From NCBI GenBank assembly GCA_001805005.1, contig MHDO01000026.1, positions 1,042 through 14,197 of the forward strand: a stretch of DNA of 13,156 nt. Reading direction: 5' to 3'. This document shows positions 6,363 through 12,564 of the stretch, piece by piece; the stretch's first letter is position 1; the number at the start of each line of letters is the position of its first letter. The translations under genes and the position numbers were made by a program. The notes under the pieces were generated by a model that saw only the letters and a list, made by a program, of their open reading frames with translations, was not told the DNA's origin and made no database searches. The DNA is from Nitrospinae bacterium RIFCSPLOWO2_12_39_16 (lineage in GTDB: Bacteria; Nitrospinota; Nitrospinia; UBA9942).

Positions 6363-6609
6363 ATGAAACCTTTGTCTATATTGAAAAAAGCAGGTATAAA
6401 ACCTGATGAGCCAGTTCTTTTAATTACAGCAGAAGAATCAAGGGGAACATATGTATGGAACTACACTTTACATTGATAATGTTCCATATCATTTTGAGAA
6501 ATATATTCCAACTAAGGAAGAAATCAGAAAATTTAAAAAAGAAAATGAAGGTGATGTCCAATATTCAAAGGGTGGTTTTCTGTATCGTCTCGTCCCGTTT
6601 ACAAAATAG
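6363..6609 (+). pseudogene. Frameshifted small gene of unknown function
   Basis: Not recognised as a family. From ATG 6363, behind AGGAGGG (6346-6352), the frame encodes a 37-residue peptide, MKPLSILKKAGIKPDEPVLL followed by ITAEESRG and a short tail, then TGA at 6474. The +1 frame carries on from about 6445 with 52 codons from ATG 6451 (MYGTTLYIDNVPYHFEKYIP, later GGFLYRLVPFTK) to TAG at 6607-6609. The second part has ordinary protein-like composition, so a single gene of about 80 residues broken by an indel near the GGGG run at 6442-6445 is the simplest reading. Alternatives are two overlapping small genes (AAGGGG precedes ATG 6451), a programmed frameshift, or a sequencing error. It is divergent from the XRE-nuclease pair and may belong to that island. 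Confidence 0.55.
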
Positions 6610-6618
6610 CAAAAAGTA

Positions 6619-6648
6619 TTTACAGGGCTTCAAATATCTTTTTATAAT
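6619..6648 (+). promoter_or_regulatory. pepA promoter
   Basis: TTTACA (6619-6624) and TATAAT (6643-6648) separated by 18 bp, upstream of the AGGGGG ribosome binding site at 6662-6667. This marks a new transcription unit after the accessory island. Confidence 0.72.
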
Positions 6649-6679
6649 AAGGAAATACGAAAGGGGGTAGTAAATTTTT

Positions 6680-8206
6680 ATGAAGGTATATTTAAAAAGA
6701 GAGAGTATTGAAAGGCATAAGACAGCGTGTTTTGTAGTGGGAGCATTTGAGGGCAAGAAGCCTGAAGGGTTAGCAAAGATTATTGATAAGAAGCTTAATG
6801 GGCTTGTCTCAAAGCTTTTTAAAGATAAGGATTTTGAGGGGAAGCCGAATCAGACAAGGCTTATCTATACTCAGGGGAAAATACCTGCAGAGAGGGTCTT
6901 ATTGGTTGGACTGGGCAAGGAAAAGGAATTTAAAATTGAAAAGCTGAGGCAGGCATCGGGAAATTCAAGTAAGGCTGTAAGAGATTTAGGGCTAAAGAAA
7001 TTTTCTACCGCCCTTGCACAGATAAAGATAAAGAAGGTATCCGACCCCCGATTAAAACATTCGGGGGCAAGTTATGAAGTATCAAAGGCAGTTACAGAGG
7101 GTGCAATCCTTTCCCTTTATGATTTTACAAGCTATAGAACAGAGAAGAGGGAGGAGATAAAGAGGGTTGATGAGATTGCTCTTTTAGTAGAGAAAGAAGA
7201 TAAAGAGATTAAAAAAGGGCTTGATGATGGAGTGAAGATTTCGGAGGCAGTTTATATCGCCAGAGACATGATAAATCATCCTGCAAATACTGCTACACCA
7301 ACATATTTATCAGAACAGGCAAAGAAGATTGCGAGAAAATCAGGGATTAAATGCAAGGTATTAGATAGGGCGGATATGGAGAGGTTGAAGATGGGTGCAC
7401 TGCTGGCAGTGGCAAGGGGGAGTGATGAGCCGCCTAAGTTTATTATCATGGAATATAACGGTGGAAAGAAAGGTGAAAAACCAGTTTTAATTGCTGGAAA
7501 GGGGCTTACATTTGACAGCGGTGGAATATCAATAAAACCAAGTGAGAAGATGGAGGAGATGAAACACGATATGGCAGGTGGTGCAGCAGCGATATGTGCC
7601 ATAAAGGCAGCAGCAGACCTTAAGCTCCCTGTAAATGTGGTATCCCTTATCCCTGCCACTGAAAATATGCCGAGTGGAAAGGCGGATAAGCCCGGTGATG
7701 TCGTCAAAGCTATGTCAGGCAAAACAATAGAGGTTATAAGCACAGATGCCGAGGGGAGGATGATTCTCGCAGATGCCCTTACCTATGGAGAGAGATATAA
7801 GCCGAAGGCAGTAATTGACCTTGCAACATTGACAGGGGCATGTATAATTGCACTCGGTTATCATGCAACAGGCTTATTGGGCAATGATAATGATTTGATT
7901 GAGGCAATTAAGAAGGCAGGGGAGAAGAGTGGCGAGAGGGTATGGGAACTCCCACTATGGGAAGAGTATGAGGAACAGAATAAAAGCGACATTGCTGATG
8001 TAAAGAATGTTGGAGGCAGAGGTGGAGGCACGATTACGGCTGCTGCATTCTTAAAAAAGTTTGCAGGTAAGTTCAAATGGGTGCACCTTGATATAGCAGG
8101 GACAGTATGGGAATATAACGGCAAGCCCTATATTCCCAAAGGTGCAGTGGGTGTGGGAGTAAGGTTGTTAGTGGAGTATCTGAAGGGAGTAGGGAGTAAG
8201 CAGTAG
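6680..8206 (+). CDS. pepA: Leucyl aminopeptidase, M17 family
   Basis: Cytosolic di-metal exopeptidase that removes N-terminal residues from peptides; in E. coli PepA is hexameric and also binds DNA. It has 508 residues, full family length. The N-terminal domain (1 to about 175) is followed by the catalytic domain, which has the complete metal/active-site set at a constant +4 offset from E. coli numbering: K274, D279 and K286 in GKGLTFDSGGISIKPS, D297 in HDMAGGAA, and D356, E358 and R360 in the M17 signature STDAEGRMILADAL. AGGGGG at 6662-6667 is about 12 nt upstream of ATG 6680. The last codons and the TAG stop lie in a heptamer repeat (8185-8240), so the C-terminal GVGSKQ is repeat-encoded and probably not ancestral. 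Arginine codons are almost all AGA/AGG. Confidence 0.96.
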   Translation: MKVYLKRESIERHKTACFVVGAFEGKKPEGLAKIIDKKLNGLVSKLFKDKDFEGKPNQTRLIYTQGKIPAERVLLVGLGKEKEFKIEKLRQASGNSSKAVRDLGLKKFSTALAQIKIKKVSDPRLKHSGASYEVSKAVTEGAILSLYDFTSYRTEKREEIKRVDEIALLVEKEDKEIKKGLDDGVKISEAVYIARDMINHPANTATPTYLSEQAKKIARKSGIKCKVLDRADMERLKMGALLAVARGSDEPPKFIIMEYNGGKKGEKPVLIAGKGLTFDSGGISIKPSEKMEEMKHDMAGGAAAICAIKAAADLKLPVNVVSLIPATENMPSGKADKPGDVVKAMSGKTIEVISTDAEGRMILADALTYGERYKPKAVIDLATLTGACIIALGYHATGLLGNDNDLIEAIKKAGEKSGERVWELPLWEEYEEQNKSDIADVKNVGGRGGGTITAAAFLKKFAGKFKWVHLDIAGTVWEYNGKPYIPKGAVGVGVRLLVEYLKGVGSKQ

Positions 8207-8280
8207 GCAGTAAGCAGCAAACAGCAAACAATAGGAAGTAGTGTTTTCTGCCTACTACTTACTGTTTACTGCTTACTGTA
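8185..8280. repeat. Inverted arrays of degenerate heptamers between pepA and fumarase
   Basis: Eight 7-bp units run from 8185 to 8240 (GGGAGTA x2, AGCAGTA, GGCAGTA, AGCAGCA, AACAGCA, AACAATA, GGAAGTA; consensus RRCAGTA). Five units of the complementary kind run from 8246 to 8280 (TTCTGCC, TACTACT, TACTGTT, TACTGCT, TACTGTA). The two arrays can fold into an imperfect hairpin with a 5-bp loop. The left array overlaps the pepA 3' end and provides its stop; the right array ends 8 nt before the fumarase alpha ATG. Confidence 0.92.
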
Positions 8281-8288
8281 TTTTGACT

Positions 8289-9131
8289 ATGCGAAATATT
8301 CATATTAAAGAAATAACCGAAGCGGTGAAAAACCTATGTATGGAGGCGAACTATAACCTCCCTGAGGATGTTCTTCAGGCATTTGATAGAGGTCTGGAGA
8401 CAGAGGAGTCGCCTGTAGGCAAGGCGGTCTTAAATGCACTTAAAAAGAATGCAGAGATTGCCAGAGATGAGAGAATTCCAATATGTCAGGATACAGGGTT
8501 CTCAGTATTTTTTGTGGATGTGGGTCAGGATGTTCATATTGAAGGAGGCTCTCTTTCAGATGCAATTAATGAAGGTGTGAGGCAGGGGTATAAAGAGGGT
8601 TATCTGAGAAAATCTATCTGTGATGCCTTTACAAGAAAGAATACCGGTGATAATACACCTGCTGTAATCAATTACGATATTGTCCCCGGCGACAAAATAA
8701 AAATTATCTGTGCACCAAAAGGCGGAGGGAGTTCAAACATGAGCAGGGTTACTATGCTTAAACCTGCTGATGGGATTGAGGGGATTAAAAATTATGTAAT
8801 TCAGAGAGTGCTGGAATCTGGCTCAAATCCGTGCCCGCCTGTAGTTGTTGGTGTTGGAATTGGCGGCACTCTTGAAAAGGCTGCCCAAATAGCAACAAAG
8901 GCACTTTTAAGACCAATCGGCTCAACAAACCCTGACCCTGTTTTAAAAGAGATAGAGGAAGATTTGTTAAAAAAGATTAATGACCTCGGGATGGGACCAG
9001 AAGGTTTTGGCGGGAGATTCTATGCGATGGCAGTTCATATTGAAAAATTCCCGTGTCATATTGCAAGCCTGCCAGTGGCGGTTAATATATCCTGCCACGC
9101 CAGCAGGCATAAGGAGATAGTTTTTAAGTAG
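8289..9131 (+). CDS. fumA: Class I fumarate hydratase, alpha subunit
   Basis: N-terminal half of the iron-sulfur class I fumarase, interconverting fumarate and malate as a heterodimer with the beta subunit at 9912; also similar to L-tartrate dehydratase alpha. It has 280 residues, normal for the split form. The three [4Fe-4S] cysteines are C66 in IPICQDTG, C182 in SGSNPCPP and C269 in ISCHASRH. Other family segments are TRKNTGDNTPAVINYDIVPG, PKGGGSSNMSRV, VVVGVGIGGT and FGGRFYA. The start is ATG 8289: an upstream GTG at 8241 would add 16 residues, MFSAYYLLFTAYCILT, which are translated repeat and only mimic a signal peptide. No Shine-Dalgarno is visible. The nearby sdhAB genes favour the fumarase role over tartrate dehydratase. 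Confidence 0.93.
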   Translation: MRNIHIKEITEAVKNLCMEANYNLPEDVLQAFDRGLETEESPVGKAVLNALKKNAEIARDERIPICQDTGFSVFFVDVGQDVHIEGGSLSDAINEGVRQGYKEGYLRKSICDAFTRKNTGDNTPAVINYDIVPGDKIKIICAPKGGGSSNMSRVTMLKPADGIEGIKNYVIQRVLESGSNPCPPVVVGVGIGGTLEKAAQIATKALLRPIGSTNPDPVLKEIEEDLLKKINDLGMGPEGFGGRFYAMAVHIEKFPCHIASLPVAVNISCHASRHKEIVFK

Positions 9132-9163
9132 CATGTGGCATTTATCTGAGGAGGTAAGTTATT

Positions 9164-9445
9164 ATGGGACTTGCAATTAAGAAAATAAAGACACATCCGT
9201 ATATTTCCTCTAAGAAAGGGGTATGTGGGAGTAGAAGCGCCATAACAGGCACAAGGATACCTGTCTGGTCTGTTATAAAGTGGTATAAAGCAGGTATGTC
9301 AATAGAGGAGATTCTTAAAGGATTTCCACAACTAACGCCAGCACAAGTTTATGATGCATTTTCGTATTATTACGACAATCAGGATGAGATAGAGAATGAT
9401 ATAGCCGAAAATGAAGAGGAGCATGTAAGAGGAACACTGAAATAA
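9164..9445 (+). CDS. DUF433 antitoxin-like protein
   Basis: A 93-residue protein with the DUF433 domain, a small winged-helix-like domain usually found as partner of DUF5615 (PIN-like) proteins and regarded as the antitoxin. The domain spans about residues 27-77: ITGTRIPVWSVIKWYKAGMS, IEEILKGFPQLTPAQVYDAF and SYYYDNQDEI, with an acidic tail after it. GAGGAGGT at 9148-9155, 8 nt before the ATG, is a strong ribosome binding site, unlike the fumarase genes on either side. Its TAA shares one base with the ATG of the next gene, implying coupling. It probably represses its own expression, though no operator is obvious upstream. Confidence 0.88.
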   Translation: MGLAIKKIKTHPYISSKKGVCGSRSAITGTRIPVWSVIKWYKAGMSIEEILKGFPQLTPAQVYDAFSYYYDNQDEIENDIAENEEEHVRGTLK

Positions 9446-9795
9446 TGATAAAACTCTATCTTGATGAAGATGTCCATGAAGATATTGCAATGGCTTTAAG
9501 ATTAAGAGGATATGATATCAAGACTACAAGAGAGGCAGGCAACAAAGGATTGTCCGATATAGAACAGCTTAGATATGCAACCAAGAAAGATAGAGTAATT
9601 ATTAGTTTCAATATAGCAGACTTCAACAGACTTCATTCAGAGTTTATAAAGAAAGGTATTGAACATAGCGGAATCATTCTTTCTAAACAGCTTCCTATAG
9701 GAATTATTGTTAAGGCACTATTAAAGTTGCTCTCTAAAATAGGCAGTGAAAGAATGAAGAACAATATAATCTGGTTGAGTGATTGGATTAAATAA
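9445..9795 (+). CDS. DUF5615 PIN-like toxin candidate
   Basis: A 116-residue PIN-like (DUF5615/Mut7-C-like) protein, partner of the DUF433 protein. Family marks are LYLDEDVHEDIAMALRLRGY with acids D7-E8-D9, the GLSDIEQLRYA segment (D38) and VIISFNIADF (D59). The family usually reads T-x-D-x-D-F in that last motif; here N56 replaces the first Asp, so activity could be reduced. The TAATG overlap with the preceding gene fits a toxin-antitoxin operon. Ribonuclease activity is inferred from the fold family and has rarely been shown. The pair sits between the two fumarase subunit genes. Confidence 0.86.
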   Translation: MIKLYLDEDVHEDIAMALRLRGYDIKTTREAGNKGLSDIEQLRYATKKDRVIISFNIADFNRLHSEFIKKGIEHSGIILSKQLPIGIIVKALLKLLSKIGSERMKNNIIWLSDWIK

Positions 9796-9866
9796 TAAAG
9801 GCAATATGTGCAGGGCTATTTCTGATTTTCAAACGGCTTGTGATATGGGGTATGAGAATGGGTGTT

Positions 9867-9896
9867 CAGTGTTTATCAGTGTTAATCTGTGGCTAA
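9867..9896 (+). repeat. Decamer repeat before fumarase beta
   Basis: Three 10-bp units, CAGTGTTTAT, CAGTGTTAAT and CTGTGGCTAA, end 15 nt before the fumarase beta ATG. The same unit type occurs before sdhB (12528-12557: CTGTGTTTAT, CAGCGAAAAT, CTGCGTCCTA). Confidence 0.8.
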
Positions 9897-9911
9897 AGTT
9901 TCTTTAATTTT

Positions 9912-10466
9912 ATGTCAGAAATTATTAGATTGACAACACCTCTTACTGATAAGGTTATAGAGAAGTTAAAGATTGGGGTTCAGGTTTTGATAACCGGCAC
10001 TCTTTATACTGCGAGGGATGCGGCACATAAACGGCTTGTAGATTTGCTGAATAACGGAAAGGAACTCCCTTTTGATATAAGGGGGCAGATTATATATTAT
10101 GTAGGTCCTGCACCTGCAAGACCCGGCTATGTTACAGGTCCTGCGGGGCCTACAACAAGCGGGAGAATGGACCCCTATGCACCAAGGCTGATGGAGGCAG
10201 GGATGAAGGGTATGATTGGAAAAGGAAAGAGGTCAAAGGATGTTGTTGATGCCATGAAAAAGAATAAGTGCGTATATTTTGCAGCAATTGGTGGTGCGGC
10301 AGCATTGATTGCAAGGAGTATAAAAAAGGTTGATGTTATAGCGTATGAAGATTTAGGCACAGAGGCAGTTAGACGAATGGAGGTAGAGGATTTTCAGGTG
10401 ATAGTTGTGAATGACATTTACGGTAATGACCTTTATGAGGAGGGGATGAAGAAATACAGACGATAG
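9912..10466 (+). CDS. fumB: Class I fumarate hydratase, beta subunit
   Basis: C-terminal half of class I fumarase, partner of the alpha subunit at 8289; together they hydrate fumarate to malate. It has 184 residues, the usual size. Family motifs are LTTPLTDKVIEKLKIGVQVL at the N-terminus, TLYTARDAAHKRL, GPAGPTTSGRMDPY (77-89), MIGKGKRSKDVV, AAIGGAAALIA and AYEDLGTEAVRRMEVEDF. The ATG at 9912 fits the family start but has no Shine-Dalgarno; the bases before it are a decamer repeat and an AT-rich stretch. It is separated from the alpha gene by the DUF433/DUF5615 pair, whereas the subunit genes are normally adjacent. Some annotation pipelines would label it tartrate dehydratase beta; context favours fumarase. 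Confidence 0.93.
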   Translation: MSEIIRLTTPLTDKVIEKLKIGVQVLITGTLYTARDAAHKRLVDLLNNGKELPFDIRGQIIYYVGPAPARPGYVTGPAGPTTSGRMDPYAPRLMEAGMKGMIGKGKRSKDVVDAMKKNKCVYFAAIGGAAALIARSIKKVDVIAYEDLGTEAVRRMEVEDFQVIVVNDIYGNDLYEEGMKKYRR

Positions 10467-10482
10467 GAACAAAAACCTGAAT

Positions 10483-10509
10483 TTAGACAGGATATACAGG
10501 ATTAACAAA
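10483..10509 (+). repeat. Nonamer repeat after fumarase beta
   Basis: Three 9-bp units, TTAGACAGG, ATATACAGG and ATTAACAAA, shortly after the fumarase beta stop. Same period as, but different sequence from, the repeat after ruvA. Confidence 0.65.
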
Positions 10510-10589
10510 AAAAGAAAAATTGTTTTTAATTCATCTTGTTTATTCCGTCAATCATGTCTAATGCTTTTATAATTTCTTTTACAATAAAA

Positions 10590-10634
10590 AAATTGCAAAA
10601 ATAAATTGCAAATCTAATTTTTCCTATTTATAAT
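10590..10634 (+). promoter_or_regulatory. Probable sdhA promoter with a repeated AAATTGCAAA box
   Basis: TTGCAA (10606-10611) and TATAAT (10629-10634) are spaced 17 bp. The -35 lies in the second of two identical AAATTGCAAA boxes (10590-10599 and 10603-10612), 13 bp apart, which could be a regulator site. Initiation would fall near 10641, at the foot of the hairpin at 10645-10674. The preceding 10510-10589 is AT-rich with nothing recognisable. Confidence 0.65.
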
Positions 10635-10644
10635 TTCTATCCTT

Positions 10645-10674
10645 CCCCCACATCTATGTTCATAGGTGCGGGGG
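10645..10674 (+). promoter_or_regulatory. Leader hairpin overlapping the sdhA ribosome binding site
   Basis: CCCCCACATCTATG (10645-10658) pairs with CATAGGTGCGGGGG (10661-10674) with a single A-C mismatch and one G-U pair, leaving a small GTTC-type loop. The GGGGG on the 3' arm is the only ribosome-binding-site-like sequence before ATG 10684, so folding would hide it. No T-run follows, so it is not a classical terminator. Confidence 0.7.
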
Positions 10675-10683
10675 TTGATTCTT

Positions 10684-12396
10684 ATGATAACTCACGATGT
10701 AATCATAGTAGGCGCTGGATTGGCAGGTATGAGGGCAGCCCTTGAGGTATGCGATAGGTATGATACTGCCATTATCACAAAGGTATATCCCACCCGTTCC
10801 CATTCAGGTGCAGCACAGGGCGGAGTAGCAGCTTCACTTGCAAATTCCACTGATGACTCATGGGAAATCCACATGTTCGATACTGTTAAGGGGAGCGATT
10901 TCCTCGGCGATCAGGATGCAATAGAGATGATGGTAAAGGATGCACCGAAGGCAATTATTGAAATGGAGCACATGGGATGTGTCTTCAGCAGGACAGAAGA
11001 CGGGAGGATTGCACAGAGGGAGTTCGGAGGGCATTCAAGACCGCGTGCATGTTACGCTGCTGACAGGACAGGGCATGCGCTTCTTCACGCCTTATATGAG
11101 CAGGTAATGAAGAAGGCAAATAAATTAAAGATATATTCTGAGTGGTATGTCCTTTCGCTTATTGTAGAGGACAATGTATGTAAGGGTGTAGTTACCTATG
11201 ACATAAAGACAGGCAGAATGGAAGTCTTGAGAGGGAAGGCGGTACTGTTTGCCACAGGCGGGTATGGGAGGGCATTCAGCATTACATCAAATGCCTTTGC
11301 CAGCACAGGTGATGGGATAATAGCGGCATACAGGGCAGGGATACCGCTTGAAGATATGGAGTTTGTCCAGTTTCATCCCACAGGACTTTACGGACAGGGG
11401 ATACTTGTGTCAGAGGCTGCAAGGGGTGAAGGCGGTTATCTCGTAAACGGAAAAGGTGAGAGATTCATGGAAAAGTATGCAAAGTCAAAGCTGGAATTAG
11501 CCCCCAGAGATATAGTCTCCCGTTCTGAACAGACTGAGATTAATGAAGGAAGAGGAATAGACGGAAAGGATTATATATATCTTGACCTCCGCCACCTCGG
11601 CAGGGATAAGATTATAGAGAAACTGCCGCAGGTGAGACAGCTTGGGATAGATTTTATTGGAGTGGATTGTATTGAAAAACCTCTTCCGATTCAGCCGACT
11701 GCCCATTATTCAATGGGGGGGATACCTGCTGATAAAGACGGACAGGTTATAATAGATGATAAAGGGACAAAGATTACAGGTTTCTTTGCGGCAGGAGAAT
11801 GTGCATGTGTCTCTGTTCATGGTTCAAACAGACTTGGGACAAATTCACTCCTTGATGCACTTGTATTCGGCAGAAGGACAGGAAAGGCTCTGATGGAATT
11901 TGCAGGCAATGCGAAGCTGTATGATGTTAATGAAGATAAAGAGATTTCTTCTGTGAGAGGCAGGATAGATACTATTATAAATACCTCAGGCACGGAGAGT
12001 ATTAATAATATAAGAAATGAGCTTAAAGAGATTATGATGTCCAACTGCGGGGTATTCAGAAATAAAGATGGTTTGGAAGTTTGTTTGAAAAAAGTAAAGG
12101 AGTTGCAGGGGAGATTTAAAAAGGCAAAGGTAACAGACAGGGGGAAGACATTTAATTCAGAACTGATTGAGGCAATAGAACTCCAACATATGCTTGAGTA
12201 TTCAGAAATCATAGTTGTGAGTGCCATTGCAAGGGAAGAGAGCAGGGGCTCACATGCGAGGACAGATTTTTCAAAGAGGGATGATGCAAAGTGGCTTAAG
12301 CATACACTATCTTACAAAGGGAAAGACGGGGGGGTTGAGCTTAAATATAAACCTGTGACTATTACAAAACATCAACCAGAGGAGAGGAAGTACTGA
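10684..12396 (+). CDS. sdhA: Succinate dehydrogenase/fumarate reductase flavoprotein subunit
   Basis: FAD-containing catalytic subunit that oxidises succinate to fumarate, or the reverse, at the cytoplasmic face of the membrane complex. It has 570 residues from ATG 10684. The dinucleotide fold HDVIIVGAGLAGMRAALE is followed by the covalent-FAD histidine H40 in TRSHSGAAQGG, then the substrate residues H231 (QFHPTG), R275 (PRDIVSR), H341 (HYSMGG) and R383 (SNRLG), matching E. coli H242, R286, H354 and R399 in order. The C-terminus ends with REESRGSHAR and RDDAKWLKHTL. A GTG at 10666 would add six residues and lies inside the leader hairpin, so it is rejected. The direction of the reaction in vivo cannot be told from sequence. 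No membrane-anchor gene precedes it. Confidence 0.96.
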   Translation: MITHDVIIVGAGLAGMRAALEVCDRYDTAIITKVYPTRSHSGAAQGGVAASLANSTDDSWEIHMFDTVKGSDFLGDQDAIEMMVKDAPKAIIEMEHMGCVFSRTEDGRIAQREFGGHSRPRACYAADRTGHALLHALYEQVMKKANKLKIYSEWYVLSLIVEDNVCKGVVTYDIKTGRMEVLRGKAVLFATGGYGRAFSITSNAFASTGDGIIAAYRAGIPLEDMEFVQFHPTGLYGQGILVSEAARGEGGYLVNGKGERFMEKYAKSKLELAPRDIVSRSEQTEINEGRGIDGKDYIYLDLRHLGRDKIIEKLPQVRQLGIDFIGVDCIEKPLPIQPTAHYSMGGIPADKDGQVIIDDKGTKITGFFAAGECACVSVHGSNRLGTNSLLDALVFGRRTGKALMEFAGNAKLYDVNEDKEISSVRGRIDTIINTSGTESINNIRNELKEIMMSNCGVFRNKDGLEVCLKKVKELQGRFKKAKVTDRGKTFNSELIEAIELQHMLEYSEIIVVSAIAREESRGSHARTDFSKRDDAKWLKHTLSYKGKDGGVELKYKPVTITKHQPEERKY

Positions 12397-12400
12397 TTTT

Positions 12401-12555
12401 GGACGCAGATAAACCCCTGAAAGAAGCAATCAGGGGTAAACGCAGAAATGTCATTCCGAACGAAGTGAGGAATCTCGTTTTTAAGATTCTTCGGGCTTTG
12501 TCCTCAGAATGACAGCAAAGTTGTCATCTGTGTTTATCAGCGAAAATCTGCGTCC
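12401..12555. repeat. Composite palindromic element between sdhA and sdhB
   Basis: Nested inverted repeats fill the gap. Outer arms are GGACGCAGAT (12401-12410) and ATCTGCGTCC (12546-12555). An inner hairpin is CCCCTGA (12414-12420) with TCAGGGG (12430-12436). A second inner palindrome runs from GTCATTC (12450-12456) to GAATGAC (12507-12513) and contains GAGGAATCT (12467-12475) against AGATTCTTC (12484-12492). The last resembles the widespread bacterial repeat family beginning GTCATTCCGAACGAAGTGAG. The right edge is made of the 10-bp units also seen before fumarase beta. No open reading frame lies inside. Confidence 0.88.
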
Positions 12556-12564
12556 TAATTTAGA

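Noticed and set aside
6455..6670. A 71-codon plus-strand frame upstream of pepA.
   Set aside because: It overlaps the two better frames of the small broken gene, has no ribosome binding site, has a lysine- and hydrophobic-rich unspecific sequence, and runs through the pepA promoter.
7276..7743. A long antisense frame of 155 codons within pepA.
   Set aside because: It mirrors conserved pepA codons, has no ribosome binding site and no recognisable domain. The same reasoning excludes antisense frames in sdhA, pgi and sdhB.
8185..8280. Tandem repeats that might suggest a CRISPR array.
   Set aside because: Units are 7 bp with no unique spacers of constant length and no cas genes, so they are short tandem repeats, not CRISPR.
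8241..8288. An in-frame GTG upstream of fumarase alpha giving an N-terminal MFSAYYLLFTAYCILT that looks like a signal peptide.
   Set aside because: These residues are translated from the TACTGCT-type heptamer repeat. Class I fumarases are cytoplasmic and the canonical start fits ATG 8289.
10645..10674. The strong hairpin before sdhA as a rho-independent terminator of the fumarase transcript.
   Set aside because: The stem is followed by TTGATTCTT rather than a T-run, and it overlaps the sdhA ribosome binding site, which fits a leader structure better.
10666..10683. GTG 10666 as the sdhA start.
   Set aside because: It falls inside the leader hairpin, and the FAD-fold start HDVIIVGAG matches the ATG at 10684 preceded by GGGGG.
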